A stretch of DNA of 64,000 nucleotides, taken from positions 1-64,000 of the forward strand of contig JAKSCG010000150.1 in assembly GCA_022360715.1 (NCBI GenBank), read 5' to 3'. Below the pieces are notes generated by a model. It did no database searches. It worked only from the letters and a program-made list of their open reading frames with translations, and was not told the origin of the DNA. The stretch comes from Halanaerobiales bacterium (lineage in GTDB: Bacteria > Bacillota > Halanaerobiia > Halanaerobiales > DTU029). Shown here piece after piece: positions 44,475 through 54,451 of the stretch (its first letter is position 1; every line of letters starts with the position of its first letter). A program made the position numbers and the translations under genes.

Positions 44475-45629
44475 TTAGATCCGCTCCTTTACAACTTCAC
44501 CACCTATAATTACAGTATCTACTTGAAGATCTTCCGTCAATAATACTAAATCAGCTTGATAGCCGGGAACAATTTTGCCCAATTGATCCTCACGGCCAAT
44601 TAATCGAGCCGGATTGACTGTTACCATCTGAATAATCTCCGGCAAGGTCAAAGCACTGATCTCTTTGATATTACGAATAGCCTGATCAAGGGTTAAAACG
44701 CTACCGGCCAACTGGCCATTCTCCAGACGGGCTGCCCCGTCTTTAACCAATACCTGCTGGCCGCCCAGGGTATATTCCCCGTCCCCCAGTGAACCTGCTT
44801 CCATCTGATCGGTAACCAGGATAATCTCGGTCGGGTCTTTTGCTTTTAGAACTAGGTTAATTACCGCCGGATGAACATGAATAAAGTCGGCGATCAATTC
44901 ACAGCTCAGACCGGTCGTCAAGGCAGCTCCCACTATCCCGGGGCGCCGATGATGGAGTCCGGTCATCGCATTAAACAGATGGGTTACATGGGATAAGCCA
45001 CAGTCAATTGCCGTTAATACCTGTTGATAGGTCGCGCCGGAATGGCCAACCGCGGTAACCACTCCCCGCGTGCTTAAATAGCTGATGTATTCCAGAGCAG
45101 CAGTCTGTTCGGGAGCAATGGTCACTATTTTGATGATATCAATAAAATCCTCCAACAGACTTTGGTCAACCCCAACTATATCCTGTTCGGCCTGGGCCCC
45201 TTTATAAGCAGGACTGATAAACGGCCCCTCAACATGGGTTCCCAAAATTCGAGCACCCGATGTACCCTGTTCGATTACCTGGCGGATATTGGTCAAGGCC
45301 TTGCTGATTGAAGCCGACGGCATGGTCATTGTTGTCGGCAGAAAGGAGGTAACTCCGGAATTAACCAATAACTCACTAATCCGGTTCAAGGCTTCCGGCG
45401 AAGCATCCATTGTATCAAAACCACCGGCCCCGTGAATATGGATATCAATAAACCCGGGGGCCAGATACATGCCGGTTCCATCAATAACCTCCAGGCCCAT
45501 TTCAAATTTGCTATTTTCCCGGAATTCACCCGGCAACAAAATATCCTCTATTTGATCGGAAAAAAGAAGACTACCCTCAACTAAATTGTTCGGCAAGATT
45601 ATGTTAGCACTTTTAATAAGTTTCATCAT
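44475..45629 (-). CDS. nagA: N-acetylglucosamine-6-phosphate deacetylase
   Basis: Removes acetate from N-acetylglucosamine-6-phosphate, giving the nagB substrate. 384 residues, amidohydrolase fold. Metal and substrate motifs: DIHIHGAGG near 62-70, GTHVEGPFISP near 130, GHSGATYQQ near 200, HLFNAMTGLHHR near 220, and VTDQMEAG with the catalytic Asp near 275. First gene of nagA-nagB-oxidoreductase; AAGGA precedes the ATG. Confidence 0.96.
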   Translation of the reverse strand: MMKLIKSANIILPNNLVEGSLLFSDQIEDILLPGEFRENSKFEMGLEVIDGTGMYLAPGFIDIHIHGAGGFDTMDASPEALNRISELLVNSGVTSFLPTTMTMPSASISKALTNIRQVIEQGTSGARILGTHVEGPFISPAYKGAQAEQDIVGVDQSLLEDFIDIIKIVTIAPEQTAALEYISYLSTRGVVTAVGHSGATYQQVLTAIDCGLSHVTHLFNAMTGLHHRRPGIVGAALTTGLSCELIADFIHVHPAVINLVLKAKDPTEIILVTDQMEAGSLGDGEYTLGGQQVLVKDGAARLENGQLAGSVLTLDQAIRNIKEISALTLPEIIQMVTVNPARLIGREDQLGKIVPGYQADLVLLTEDLQVDTVIIGGEVVKERI

Positions 45630-45670
45630 AAATCATCCTTATTTAGTAAAGTTTTTTCTAAAGTCTATGC

Positions 45671-45704
45671 TGTAATATTACATGAATAATTCCTGTTTTG
45701 TCAA
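45671..45704 (-). promoter_or_regulatory. nagA promoter with palindromic operator
   Basis: Minus strand TTGACA (45704-45699), 18 bp, TAATAT (45680-45675). The -10 is embedded in the perfect 12-bp palindrome TGTAATATTACA (45671-45682), a natural repressor site for a nag regulator. Confidence 0.6.
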
Positions 45705-45893
45705 GCTATTATTTGAATAAGCGGAAAGGGAGCCGGCAGGACTTTTTGCCCCCAGTTCAAATACATCTTTTATTATTTTTATACAAAAAAAGGATTTTTT
45801 TATTTTTTCTAGAATATAGTATAAAACTCCAGTAGGACTTTTTACATATCCCCGTACTAAATTAATGGAGATCAATAAAAGATAAGGAGGCAT

Positions 45894-47003
45894 ATGTTAG
45901 TGCAGGGTCATATCTATTTATTTCATCAGATGACTTTAATAATCTCCTTTACTTTTTTAATAATAACATTCAGAAATCTCTATTTAAACAAAAAAAAGGA
46001 AGATACCAAAAAGCTATTATTATTTTCGTCGTTCATGGCTGGTTTACTGGCTATGGCGACCATGTTTGAGCCCTTTGTTTCTGAGAATAAAATTTTTGAT
46101 CTCAGGAGTATTCCGATTATTTTAATAGCTTATCTGGGAGGAGTTAAATTTGGGCTGATTGCAATTATACCCCCTCTCCTTTACCGATTTTATCACGGAG
46201 GGACATTGCCCTTGGTGGAGCTTTTTAATGAACTATTACTGCCGTTAGTAATTGGCTCTATATATTACAATAAAGGAATCTATAAATCAAACTATAAATT
46301 AATTAAAACCAGACGGATTCTATCTTTATTCCTGGTTTTTGCCGTTATTAAAACCACCGTTCAATTTTTATTTGATAACATTACAGTCGCAGTCTGGTTA
46401 CGCTTCCATTTATTTTCCTTGGCTTTCTCATTGATCGCCCTCTCCAGCATGGTATTAATCATCAATCAGGATAATAAGCGTTATCAGCTAAAAGAACAGA
46501 TCCAGTACCTGGCCCACTATGACTACTTAACTGATCTGCCCAATTTAAGACTTTTCCATAAAAATTCGTCTTCAATTATTAAAGGCAAATTGCCGGTTAC
46601 AATTGCAATGATTGATATTGATTTTTTTAAAGAATATAATGATACATACGGACACCTTGCCGGGGACAGGGTTTTAAGGGGGCTGAGCCAGGTATTAAAA
46701 GAAAGTATCAGGAACGAAGATTTTGTGGCCAGGTATGGCGGGGAGGAATTTATTATTTGCTTAACCGGGGTAGCTGACCCGGAAGAGGCTTATATCATTC
46801 TAAACCGGCTCAGAAATAGAATCGAGACCATTTATTTTGCCGGAGAAGAAAACCAGCCCAACGGAAAATTAACCATCTCGATCGGTTTTAGCTGTTCCAA
46901 CGGGATTAAAGATTTAACCCAATTAAAAAAAGAGGCGGACCGTGCTTTATATTTGTCCAAGACCCGTGGAAGAAATTGTGTCTCTAATTATCTGTTGGCT
47001 TGA
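45894..47003 (+). CDS. Membrane-bound diguanylate cyclase with 5TMR-LYT-type sensor
   Basis: Makes cyclic di-GMP from two GTP. The N-terminal half (about 1-195) has five to six membrane helices arranged as in 5TMR-LYT (LytS/YhcK-type) sensors. The C-terminal GGDEF domain has the active-site sequence GGEEF at 282-286 and the substrate-metal aspartates in IDIDFFKEYND. The inhibitory I-site RxxD is present as RNED (273-276), five residues before GGEEF, so product inhibition is likely. It is transcribed away from nagA; AGGAGG precedes the ATG. Confidence 0.92.
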   Translation: MLVQGHIYLFHQMTLIISFTFLIITFRNLYLNKKKEDTKKLLLFSSFMAGLLAMATMFEPFVSENKIFDLRSIPIILIAYLGGVKFGLIAIIPPLLYRFYHGGTLPLVELFNELLLPLVIGSIYYNKGIYKSNYKLIKTRRILSLFLVFAVIKTTVQFLFDNITVAVWLRFHLFSLAFSLIALSSMVLIINQDNKRYQLKEQIQYLAHYDYLTDLPNLRLFHKNSSSIIKGKLPVTIAMIDIDFFKEYNDTYGHLAGDRVLRGLSQVLKESIRNEDFVARYGGEEFIICLTGVADPEEAYIILNRLRNRIETIYFAGEENQPNGKLTISIGFSCSNGIKDLTQLKKEADRALYLSKTRGRNCVSNYLLA

Positions 47004-47031
47004 CAATAAACCTAGATAAGGAGTTGTTAAA

Positions 47032-47949
47032 ATGCCTATTTACCATAATATTTTTGAATTAATTGGGACGACACCCCTGATCAAGTTAAATAAATTGCCG
47101 CAAAAAAATTGGGCGACTGTTTTAGCTAAACTGGAAAAATATAACCCCGGTGGGAGTGTCAAAGACCGGATCGCTTACAACATGATCATTACGGCGGAAA
47201 AACAAGGGAAACTGCAGCCCGGTGGAACGATCGTAGAACCGACCAGCGGCAATACCGGTGTCGGGTTGGCGATGGTCGGAGGAGCCAGGGGTTACCGGGT
47301 AATCCTGACTATGCCTGAAACGATGAGCCTGGAGCGGCAAAAGCTGCTGAAAGCCTATGGGGCAGAACTAGTTTTAACCCCCGGTCAGTTGGGGATGAAG
47401 GGGGCAATTAATCGGGCTAAAGAATTGGTTGAACAAAATCAAAACTATTTTATGCCGCAACAGTTTGAAAATCCGGCTAATCCGGAGATCCATCGAAAAA
47501 CCACCGCCCGGGAGATCTTAGCTGATACCGATGGAAAAATAGATTACCTGGTAGGCGGGGTTGGCACCGGTGGAACCATTACCGGCGCCGGAGAGATCCT
47601 CAAGAAAAAGATTCCGCAAATTAAAATAATTGCGGTCGAGCCTTTGAATTCGGCAGTTATCTCGGGAGAAAAACCCGGTCCCCACCAGATACAGGGAATC
47701 GGTGCCGGTTTTATTCCGGCGATCCTGCAGCAGGATATAATTGATCTGGTGATCAAGATTAGTGACCAGGAAGCGATTGACACCACCAAAAAACTGGCCC
47801 GGGAAGAGGGGCTGTTACTGGGCATTTCTTCGGGTGCTGCTGTGGCCGCCGCCCTGCAAATAGCAAAAGATGCCGGCAATGATCAAACTATTGTCGTCAT
47901 CGCCCCCGATACCGGAGAACGATATTTGAGCACCGGCTTATTTGATTAA
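47032..47949 (+). CDS. cysK: Cysteine synthase (O-acetylserine sulfhydrylase)
   Basis: PLP enzyme that makes cysteine from O-acetylserine and sulfide. PLP lysine K44 in NPGGSVKDR, the TSGNTG substrate loop near 68-73, the GGVGTGGTI phosphate loop near 175-183 and the C-terminal ISSGAAVAA are all present; 305 residues. It converges with cysE, the preceding pathway step, whose 3' end is 18 bp away on the other strand. Confidence 0.96.
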   Translation: MPIYHNIFELIGTTPLIKLNKLPQKNWATVLAKLEKYNPGGSVKDRIAYNMIITAEKQGKLQPGGTIVEPTSGNTGVGLAMVGGARGYRVILTMPETMSLERQKLLKAYGAELVLTPGQLGMKGAINRAKELVEQNQNYFMPQQFENPANPEIHRKTTAREILADTDGKIDYLVGGVGTGGTITGAGEILKKKIPQIKIIAVEPLNSAVISGEKPGPHQIQGIGAGFIPAILQQDIIDLVIKISDQEAIDTTKKLAREEGLLLGISSGAAVAAALQIAKDAGNDQTIVVIAPDTGERYLSTGLFD

Positions 47950-47967
47950 GCAGTTAAATTTTCGGAA

Positions 47968-48591
47968 CTACTTTTCTTCCAGTTGATTTAAACGTTGCTG
48001 GAGTGATCTGATGGCATCACCAATCGGATCAGGTAATTCGCAATGATTAAGGTCAAGTTCAGGATGAATCGGCTTACCTTCCCGCCGAATCACGCGACCG
48101 GGGATTCCGATAACTGTCGAATTGGCCGGTACATCTTTCAGGACAACTGACCCGGCCCCAATTTTAGAATCATTACCAATCTTAATCGAACCAAGGATTT
48201 TAGCCCCTGCTCCGACTAAAACATTATTCCCGATGGTTGGATGTCTTTTCCCTTTCTCCTTTCCGGTTCCACCCAGGGTAACTCCCTGGTAAAGGGTAAC
48301 ATCCTCTCCCAGCTCAGTTGTCTCGCCGATCACTACCCCCATGCCATGATCAATAAAAAATCCCTTGCCGATTTTGGCGCCGGGGTGGATCTCTATTCCG
48401 GTTAAAAATCGGGCCAGTTGAGCGATCAACCGGGGAATAGTCCTTAGGCCCAACGAATAAAGCCAGTGTGATAAACGGTGAATAATTATCGCATGCAATC
48501 CCGAATAGGCTAATAAGATCTCAAATAAGTTATTGACGGCCGGATCTCGTTGGTAGACAGCTTTAATATCAGCTTTTATTGTTTTAAACAC
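47968..48591 (-). CDS. cysE: Serine O-acetyltransferase
   Basis: Acetylates serine with acetyl-CoA to supply CysK. About 207 residues with the left-handed beta-helix of hexapeptide repeats ([20 protein letters not shown], then [17 protein letters not shown]) and the catalytic His in DHGMG. The N-terminus [18 protein letters not shown] matches the family when the GTG at 48591 is used, 5 nt after TTGTGA; the GTG at 48600 would add three residues. Confidence 0.95.
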   Translation of the reverse strand: MFKTIKADIKAVYQRDPAVNNLFEILLAYSGLHAIIIHRLSHWLYSLGLRTIPRLIAQLARFLTGIEIHPGAKIGKGFFIDHGMGVVIGETTELGEDVTLYQGVTLGGTGKEKGKRHPTIGNNVLVGAGAKILGSIKIGNDSKIGAGSVVLKDVPANSTVIGIPGRVIRREGKPIHPELDLNHCELPDPIGDAIRSLQQRLNQLEEK

Positions 48592-48654
48592 ATCGCTCAC
48601 AACCTTTCTGAATCTGTCTTTTTAATCCCAAGTAATTCACTCAAGTTTATGATT

Positions 48655-48682
48655 ATTATACTATATTTATGCATAATTACAA
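48655..48682 (-). promoter_or_regulatory. cysE promoter
   Basis: Minus strand TTGTAA (48682-48677), 16 bp, TATAAT (48660-48655), about 64 bp upstream of the cysE start. No T-box or S-box leader fits in the remaining space. Confidence 0.6.
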
Positions 48683-48784
48683 GTGAAAATAATTTTTTTA
48701 ATAAAAAAGAGGAATTTATTATCGAGTGTAGTATATTTATATAAATAGTAAAAAAGGCCTAAAGGCAAAAGGAGGTAAATACTG

Positions 48785-49273
48785 ATGGATATAACATTAA
48801 GAAGATACGTACAGCTGCTTAATGACATTGAAAAAGCGGAAAAAAGAAGAAAATACGTCACTCTGCTTTCTCTAAGTCTGGAGAACGTGGTCTACATTTC
48901 AAGCATCATGTCGTTAGATAAGCTCCACCGGGAATTAGCCTTCCGCTCCCTGGAATATATTCGAAACTACCTGGCTGTTTTGCAGGAAGAGCGGGAACTG
49001 AAAGGGGTTATTAAAGTAATTAAACAACATTCCATTGAAGAAAATTTTGAAAAAAGGTCATTAGAGAGCCTAAAAATGATCAATAAAATTTATGATTACA
49101 TAGAAAAAAACCCCGGTTGTCAAAGGGGCGATCTCGCCAATCAATTTAATAACCAAAGTAGTGTGGAGAAATTAATCAATAGTGCGATCCAATTAAAAAT
49201 TATCCGGGAAAAAGGAAATAAGTTCTATTTGATTGACAAGATTCCAAAGTTAAGAACGATCCTGGCTTCATAA
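48785..49273 (+). CDS. Unknown protein, possible winged-helix C-terminus
   Basis: 162 residues, not recognised. The N-terminal two-thirds is helical and charged. The C-terminal part (about 100-155) reads like a winged helix: IYDYIEKNPGCQRGDLANQF followed by a second helix and a short GNKFYLID wing. No signal or membrane segment. AAAGGAGG precedes the ATG, so it is a real gene. It may be a small transcription factor; its partners are unknown and it stands alone between cysE and purD. Confidence 0.8.
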   Translation: MDITLRRYVQLLNDIEKAEKRRKYVTLLSLSLENVVYISSIMSLDKLHRELAFRSLEYIRNYLAVLQEERELKGVIKVIKQHSIEENFEKRSLESLKMINKIYDYIEKNPGCQRGDLANQFNNQSSVEKLINSAIQLKIIREKGNKFYLIDKIPKLRTILAS

Positions 49274-49299
49274 TCGGCAAATAATTACCGAATCTTATT

Positions 49300-50574
49300 T
49301 TAATATCCACGAATTAAGCGATATCCAATATCAGTACGGTAATGCATATCTTCAAAATCGATCTCATCAATATAGCTATAAACCTGATTAATCGCATCTA
49401 GCAATCCATCACCCAGTACGGTAATGCCCAGAACTCTTCCTCCGTCAGTCAGATAATTATTTCCCTTTTGTTTGGTTCCAGCATGGAAAAGTAAAACATT
49501 ATCATATTTAGCCAATCCGGCCAGTCCTTTAATTCTATAACCTGTTTTATAGTCAATCGGATAGCCGGCTGAGGCCAATACTACACATACTGCCGACCGC
49601 TCATCCCATTCTAATTCTATTTCCGGTAAGCGGTCTTCAACCACCATTTCCATCAGATCAACCAGGTCATTTTTTAAACGGGGTAATATTACCTGTGATT
49701 CCGGGTCACCGAAACGGGCGTTAAAATCAAGTACTTTGGGGCCAAGACTGGTCATAATTAAGCCTACATACAAAATACCTTTATATTTAATCCCTTCGGC
49801 CCGGAAAGCCTTGATCGCCGGGTACAGTATCTTCTGGGCTATTTCTTGCAGAACATCTTTACTAATTATTGGAATCGGACTATAGGCGCCCATCCCACCT
49901 GTATTTGGTCCTTCATCCCCATCAAAAATTGCCTTATGATCCTGAGCCGGGGCCAGGGGCAGAATACTTTCCCCGTCAGTAATTACCAGGATTGATACCT
50001 CTTCTCCTTCAAGGAAGTCTTCAATCACAATCCTGTTTCCGGCATCACCAAAAAGCCTTTCCTCCATGATCCTGGCTACTGCGGCCCGGGCTTGTTTCAG
50101 GCTGGTAGCAATAACTACACCTTTTCCCCCGGCTAACCCCTCTGCTTTAATTACCAGGGGATAACTCGCATCTTCCAGATAGTTCAGGGCTTCCGCCGGT
50201 TCGGTAAATACTTCATATTCAGCCGTAGGGATATGATACTTGCGTAATATCTCTTTGGCAAAAACCTTACTGCCTTCAATTCGGGCCGCCTTTTTATCCG
50301 GTCCAAAGATCTTTAAACCACGTAAAGTAAATTCGTCAACAATTCCTTCTACCAGCGGTTTTTCAGGCCCAACCACCGTGAGATCAATCTGATTCCGCTC
50401 GGCCCAGTTGGCTAGCCCTTTAATATCATCTAAAGCAAGATCAACCCTCTCCGCTAATTCAAGCATACCGTCATTACCGGGAGCAACATAAATCTTTTCT
50501 ACCCGTTCGCTTTGATATATTTTCCAGACCAAAGCATGTTCGCGGCCGCCATTACCGATAACCAGAACCTTCAT
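49300..50574 (-). CDS. purD: Phosphoribosylamine-glycine ligase
   Basis: Second step of purine synthesis: joins glycine to phosphoribosylamine using ATP. 424 residues. Motifs: MKVLVIGNGGREHALVWK, the ATP-grasp loop AEGLAGGKGV, and NTGGMGAYSP and FNARFGDPE. Third gene of purB-purA-purD; AAGGAGG precedes the ATG. Confidence 0.97.
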   Translation of the reverse strand: MKVLVIGNGGREHALVWKIYQSERVEKIYVAPGNDGMLELAERVDLALDDIKGLANWAERNQIDLTVVGPEKPLVEGIVDEFTLRGLKIFGPDKKAARIEGSKVFAKEILRKYHIPTAEYEVFTEPAEALNYLEDASYPLVIKAEGLAGGKGVVIATSLKQARAAVARIMEERLFGDAGNRIVIEDFLEGEEVSILVITDGESILPLAPAQDHKAIFDGDEGPNTGGMGAYSPIPIISKDVLQEIAQKILYPAIKAFRAEGIKYKGILYVGLIMTSLGPKVLDFNARFGDPESQVILPRLKNDLVDLMEMVVEDRLPEIELEWDERSAVCVVLASAGYPIDYKTGYRIKGLAGLAKYDNVLLFHAGTKQKGNNYLTDGGRVLGITVLGDGLLDAINQVYSYIDEIDFEDMHYRTDIGYRLIRGY

Positions 50575-50585
50575 CCGATCCCTCC

Positions 50586-51860
50586 TTATTTTCTAATCGC
50601 CTCTTTCCGGCCAGGACCAATACCAATTGTTTTCACCGGAATATCAAGCAGTTCTTCCAACCTTTCCACATATTTTTTAGCATTTTCCGGCAGTTGATCA
50701 TACTCCCTAATAGCCGAAAGGTCTTCTGTCCAGCCCGGTAAACTTTGATAGACCGGTTGGCAGCCGGAGAGTATTTCCAACGAATTTGGAAACTCTTCCA
50801 GGGTCTTTCCGTGATAATGATAAGCAACACAGAGTTTGATCTCCTTTAAACCCGTTAAAACATCCAGTTTGGTTAGGGCCAACTCGGTCAGTCCGTTTAC
50901 CCGGCGGGCATGCTTTAAAATCGGGAGATCAAACCATCCGCAACGCCTGGGTCTACCGGTTGTAACCCCATATTCATGGCCGTTCTCTCTCAATAAGTTA
51001 CCGGTTTGATCGGTAAGTTCGGTCGGAAACGGTCCTTCTCCCACTCTGGTTAGATAGGCCTTGGCAACTCCGATTACATCATCAATCAGGGTTGGTCCGA
51101 TGCCGGCTCCGGTGCAAACCCCTCCCGCCGTAGGGTTAGAGGAAGTAACATAGGGATAGGTACCATAGTCGATATCCAGTAGTGTTCCCTGTGCCCCTTC
51201 AAAAAAGATCTTCTTTCCCTCTCGCTCGGCTTGTTCCAGCAAGAGCGAGGTGTTGACTATGTGAGGTTTAAGTTTATTGATATCGGGTTGAAGTGATTCG
51301 ATCAATTCCTCGGCTTTTAATGGTTCAGCCTGGTAGATTTTTTCCAGAATCAGATTCTGATAGGAAAGGGCATCTTGCAGTTTATGATAAAAACCATCAG
51401 GATCAATTAAATCGATCATTCTGATCCCCTGGCGAGCTATTTTATCGGTATAAGCTGGACCGATCCCCTTGCCGGTCGTACCGATTTTAGCCTCACCCTT
51501 TCTTTCCTCTTCCAGCAGATCCACTAAGCGGTGATACGGCATAACTACATGGGCGGTCTCACTGATGAATAATTGCTCCAGGGAAATCCCCCGGGCTGAT
51601 AAACCCTCCATTTCTTCAACTATCGCGGTAGGATCAACCACTACCCCATTACCGATAATATTTATTTTTTCCCGGTAAAGAATCCCGGAGGGGATTAAAT
51701 GTAATTCAAAGCGCTCATCCCCAACGATCACCGTATGTCCGGCATTATTCCCCCCGCCATAACGAACCACCACATCAGCAGTTTCCGCCAACATATCGGT
51801 TATTTTACCCTTACCCTCATCTCCCCACTGTGTACCTACAACTATCTTATTGGCCATCAT
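50586..51860 (-). CDS. purA: Adenylosuccinate synthetase
   Basis: GTP-dependent conversion of IMP and aspartate to adenylosuccinate, the first committed step to AMP. 424 residues with GTQWGDEGKGK near 8-18, GGNNAGHTV, and TTGRPRRCGWFD. Lies 11 bp before purD. Either of two adjacent ATG codons can start it. Confidence 0.97.
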   Translation of the reverse strand: MMANKIVVGTQWGDEGKGKITDMLAETADVVVRYGGGNNAGHTVIVGDERFELHLIPSGILYREKINIIGNGVVVDPTAIVEEMEGLSARGISLEQLFISETAHVVMPYHRLVDLLEEERKGEAKIGTTGKGIGPAYTDKIARQGIRMIDLIDPDGFYHKLQDALSYQNLILEKIYQAEPLKAEELIESLQPDINKLKPHIVNTSLLLEQAEREGKKIFFEGAQGTLLDIDYGTYPYVTSSNPTAGGVCTGAGIGPTLIDDVIGVAKAYLTRVGEGPFPTELTDQTGNLLRENGHEYGVTTGRPRRCGWFDLPILKHARRVNGLTELALTKLDVLTGLKEIKLCVAYHYHGKTLEEFPNSLEILSGCQPVYQSLPGWTEDLSAIREYDQLPENAKKYVERLEELLDIPVKTIGIGPGRKEAIRK

Positions 51861-51881
51861 TCCCTGCTTAAACCGGACAGT

Positions 51882-53201
51882 TTAAGCACCCTCCTCTCCA
51901 TTTTTCCCTGATAGATCCAGTTTACCATAGATATAATCAAGTTCTTTCAGGAAAATGTTGTAATCAAAAATATTCCTTATTTCTTCGGTCGAGAGATACT
52001 GGTTAATCTCCGGATCTCCCTTAATTACTTCCTGGTAGCTTAAGGCCTGATCCCAGGCTTTCAGTGCACCACACTGGGCCAGTTGATAGGCCTTTTCCCG
52101 GGTAAGGCCTTTATTGATTAAAGCCAACATCACATGCTGGGAAAAGACCAGCCCATGGGTCCGTTCTAAATTATCCCTCATTTTATCTTTATTTATGACC
52201 AGCTCATCCAATACCAACCGGAATTTATTTATCATATAATTTACCAGAATAGTACTATCCGGAATAATAATTCGTTCAACCGAAGAATGGGTAAGGTCCC
52301 GTTCATGCCAGAGGGCTATATTTTCCAATCCGGGAATAACATAACTCCTCACTACCCGGGCCAAACCGGAAATCCTTTCACAGACGATCGGATTTTTCTT
52401 ATGGGGCATCGCCGAAGAACCCTGCTGCCCCTTACGAAAACCCTCTTCTACTTCCAGAATATCCGTCCGCTGTAAGTTGCGGATCTCAGTAGTAAATTTC
52501 TCCAGTGAAGCAGCGATCAACGCCAGGTTATTCAATAGGTCGGCATGACGATCCCGTTGTAAGATCTGATTAGAGATAACTGCCGGCTCCAACCCCAGCT
52601 TACGGCAAACCAGTTCTTCTATTCGCGGGTCCAGACTGGCATAACTGCCTACCGCCCCGGAAAACTGACCGGTATTAATTGTCTCTCTTACGCCCTTCAT
52701 TCTGGCCAGGTGTCGTTTTACTTCCTGATACCAGATTGCCAGTTTTAAACCCCAGGTAACGGGTTCAGCATGGACGCCATGGGTTCGGCCCACCATAATC
52801 GTTTCTTTATACTCGACAGCCTGAGCGGCCAGCACTTTGTTCAATCTTCCCAGATCATTAATAATTAAATCAACAGCATCCCTCATCTGTAAAGCCAGGG
52901 CTGTGTCTTTAACATCAGATGAGGTTAAACCTAAGTGGATGAACTTGGAGTCAGCACCGAGCGTCTCATTAATCCCCCGGACAAAAGCCAAAATATCATG
53001 CCGGGTAGTTTTTTCGATCTCTTTAATCCTGTTTAAATCGAGCCTGACTTTTGCTTTAATCCTTTGTACGGCAGCAAGAGGAATCCTCCCCAATTCTGCC
53101 CAGGCATCACAAACAGCTAACTCGATCGCCAACCATTTCTCAAACTTACTCTCTTCACTCCAGATTTTTTCCATTTCCGGTAGACTATAACGGCTAATCA
53201 A
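51882..53201 (-). CDS. purB: Adenylosuccinate lyase
   Basis: Fumarate-releasing lyase acting in both IMP and AMP synthesis. 439 residues. Signature SSAMPHKKNP near 263-272, with GRTHGVHAEP containing the catalytic His. Starts at TTG (MISRYSLPEM) downstream of GAGG. First gene of the cluster; the grouping purB-purA-purD covers both branches to AMP. Confidence 0.97.
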   Translation of the reverse strand: MISRYSLPEMEKIWSEESKFEKWLAIELAVCDAWAELGRIPLAAVQRIKAKVRLDLNRIKEIEKTTRHDILAFVRGINETLGADSKFIHLGLTSSDVKDTALALQMRDAVDLIINDLGRLNKVLAAQAVEYKETIMVGRTHGVHAEPVTWGLKLAIWYQEVKRHLARMKGVRETINTGQFSGAVGSYASLDPRIEELVCRKLGLEPAVISNQILQRDRHADLLNNLALIAASLEKFTTEIRNLQRTDILEVEEGFRKGQQGSSAMPHKKNPIVCERISGLARVVRSYVIPGLENIALWHERDLTHSSVERIIIPDSTILVNYMINKFRLVLDELVINKDKMRDNLERTHGLVFSQHVMLALINKGLTREKAYQLAQCGALKAWDQALSYQEVIKGDPEINQYLSTEEIRNIFDYNIFLKELDYIYGKLDLSGKNGEEGA

Positions 53202-53255
53202 GCTTCTTCTTCCTCTCCATCGAATAATAAATTATGTATTCTTATTCCCGCTTTC

Positions 53256-53285
53256 ATCTTAGCAAAGATAGCCTGTATTTGTCAA
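53256..53285 (-). promoter_or_regulatory. Promoter of purB-purA-purD
   Basis: Minus strand TTGACA (53285-53280), 18 bp, TAAGAT (53261-53256), about 55 bp before the purB start. The leader is too short for a purine riboswitch. Confidence 0.7.
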
Positions 53286-53377
53286 GAAAAGACGCTGCCA
53301 TTTTTCAACCGGGCAGGATTTGCGATAAATTTAGCGAAATATATAGTAAGTACAATATTATAAAAAAGGAATTTACC

Positions 53378-54451
53378 ATGGATAATCAATTTTCAATCAA
53401 GTACCAAAAAAAAATATCTTTTTTTTCCGAGGCTGATCAACAGATAATTGAACTGGGGAATACGGCGATCGAACAGGGCTTTTTAAAAGCCTTTCCCGGA
53501 ACTTCCCTCGCTATATTCTTGTATTTAATCACCCACTTGAACGGGGATAATTGCCTGCAAACAAACACCACGCTCATATCTAGTTACCTCCCGGTTGAAC
53601 TTGAACGAACAGCGATCGAAGAAGGCTTAAATTATCTGGCCCAACATGATCTAATTGAAATCTCCCCGCGCCGAGAAGGTGATTATCGCTATACAATTAG
53701 CGTAAAAGCAGAAAATTTAAGTAATCTAGCCGGACTTGCACCGGTAAATAGTGACGGCCAAAAGGATGAGGACAATAATTTTAAGGAAAGAGTTAAGATC
53801 CGCCAAAGGGTAATTAAGCAAACTACCTCCGGGCCGGCTGAGATCAAAAAAGCCCTGCTTTCCTTTCTCCCGACCGGAAGCGATCCCCGGTTGGCCGGTG
53901 AACAAATCGATCAATGGTTGGAAAGCTTTGAACTGCCGGTTTTGCAGGAACTGATCCGGCGGGTCGATAAATGGATTAATAAAAATCACGCGGCCGGGGA
54001 TCAGGCCTTTAATTATTTATCCGGTATAGTCGATGACTGGTACCGGAAGGAAATCTTTAACTATAAAAGACTACAGTATTTTGATCAGCTATACCGAGAA
54101 TCGAGAGAATTGGCTTCAGCTTACGGAATAAAAAATTGGCAAAACCTAACCCCGAGCCATCTGGAAGTCTTTAAAAGCTGGTTAAGCAAGGATTTCCCTT
54201 TAAGCAAGTCAGTGGCTTGTTTTGCCATTCAGGAAGCTATCAAGAGGAAAAAAGGCGCCTGTCCTTCCCTCCAATATATTGAAAACAACTTTATCTCTCC
54301 CTGGAAACAGGCCCGGATTAAAAGTATTGAACAGGCCAAAGCCTATCTAGAAAAAGCCGCTGTTCGTCCTTCCCCGGTTCCGGCAACCCGGGCCAAAAAT
54401 TGGAATCAACTTAACTGGGATTTTGAAGAATCAACTAGGGGGGTAAACTGA
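53378..54451 (+). CDS. DnaD-domain replication protein
   Basis: About 357 residues with the two-part layout of DnaD/DnaB(Bsu) primosome proteins. The N-terminal winged helix (about 20-110) contains FPGTSLAIFLYLITHLN and ISSYLPVELERTAIEEGLNYL. The C-terminal DnaD-like domain is at about 215-325 (SRELASAYGIKNWQNLTPSHL, then PSLQYIENNFISPW). The upstream in-frame extension to 53234 is not used: AAAAAAGGA stands just before the ATG at 53378. Its stop overlaps the ATG of a DnaB-type helicase, which supports a role in helicase recruitment. Not a certain orthologue of B. subtilis DnaD. Confidence 0.8.
   Translation: MDNQFSIKYQKKISFFSEADQQIIELGNTAIEQGFLKAFPGTSLAIFLYLITHLNGDNCLQTNTTLISSYLPVELERTAIEEGLNYLAQHDLIEISPRREGDYRYTISVKAENLSNLAGLAPVNSDGQKDEDNNFKERVKIRQRVIKQTTSGPAEIKKALLSFLPTGSDPRLAGEQIDQWLESFELPVLQELIRRVDKWINKNHAAGDQAFNYLSGIVDDWYRKEIFNYKRLQYFDQLYRESRELASAYGIKNWQNLTPSHLEVFKSWLSKDFPLSKSVACFAIQEAIKRKKGACPSLQYIENNFISPWKQARIKSIEQAKAYLEKAAVRPSPVPATRAKNWNQLNWDFEESTRGVN

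Noticed and set aside
45678-45893. 71-codon minus-strand open frame between nagA and the diguanylate cyclase
   Set aside because: It covers the divergent promoter region, including the nagA -35, has no ribosome-binding site and shows no recognisable protein features.
53202-53377. Purine riboswitch or long leader upstream of purB
   Set aside because: A clear promoter lies only about 55 bp from the start, leaving no space for an aptamer.
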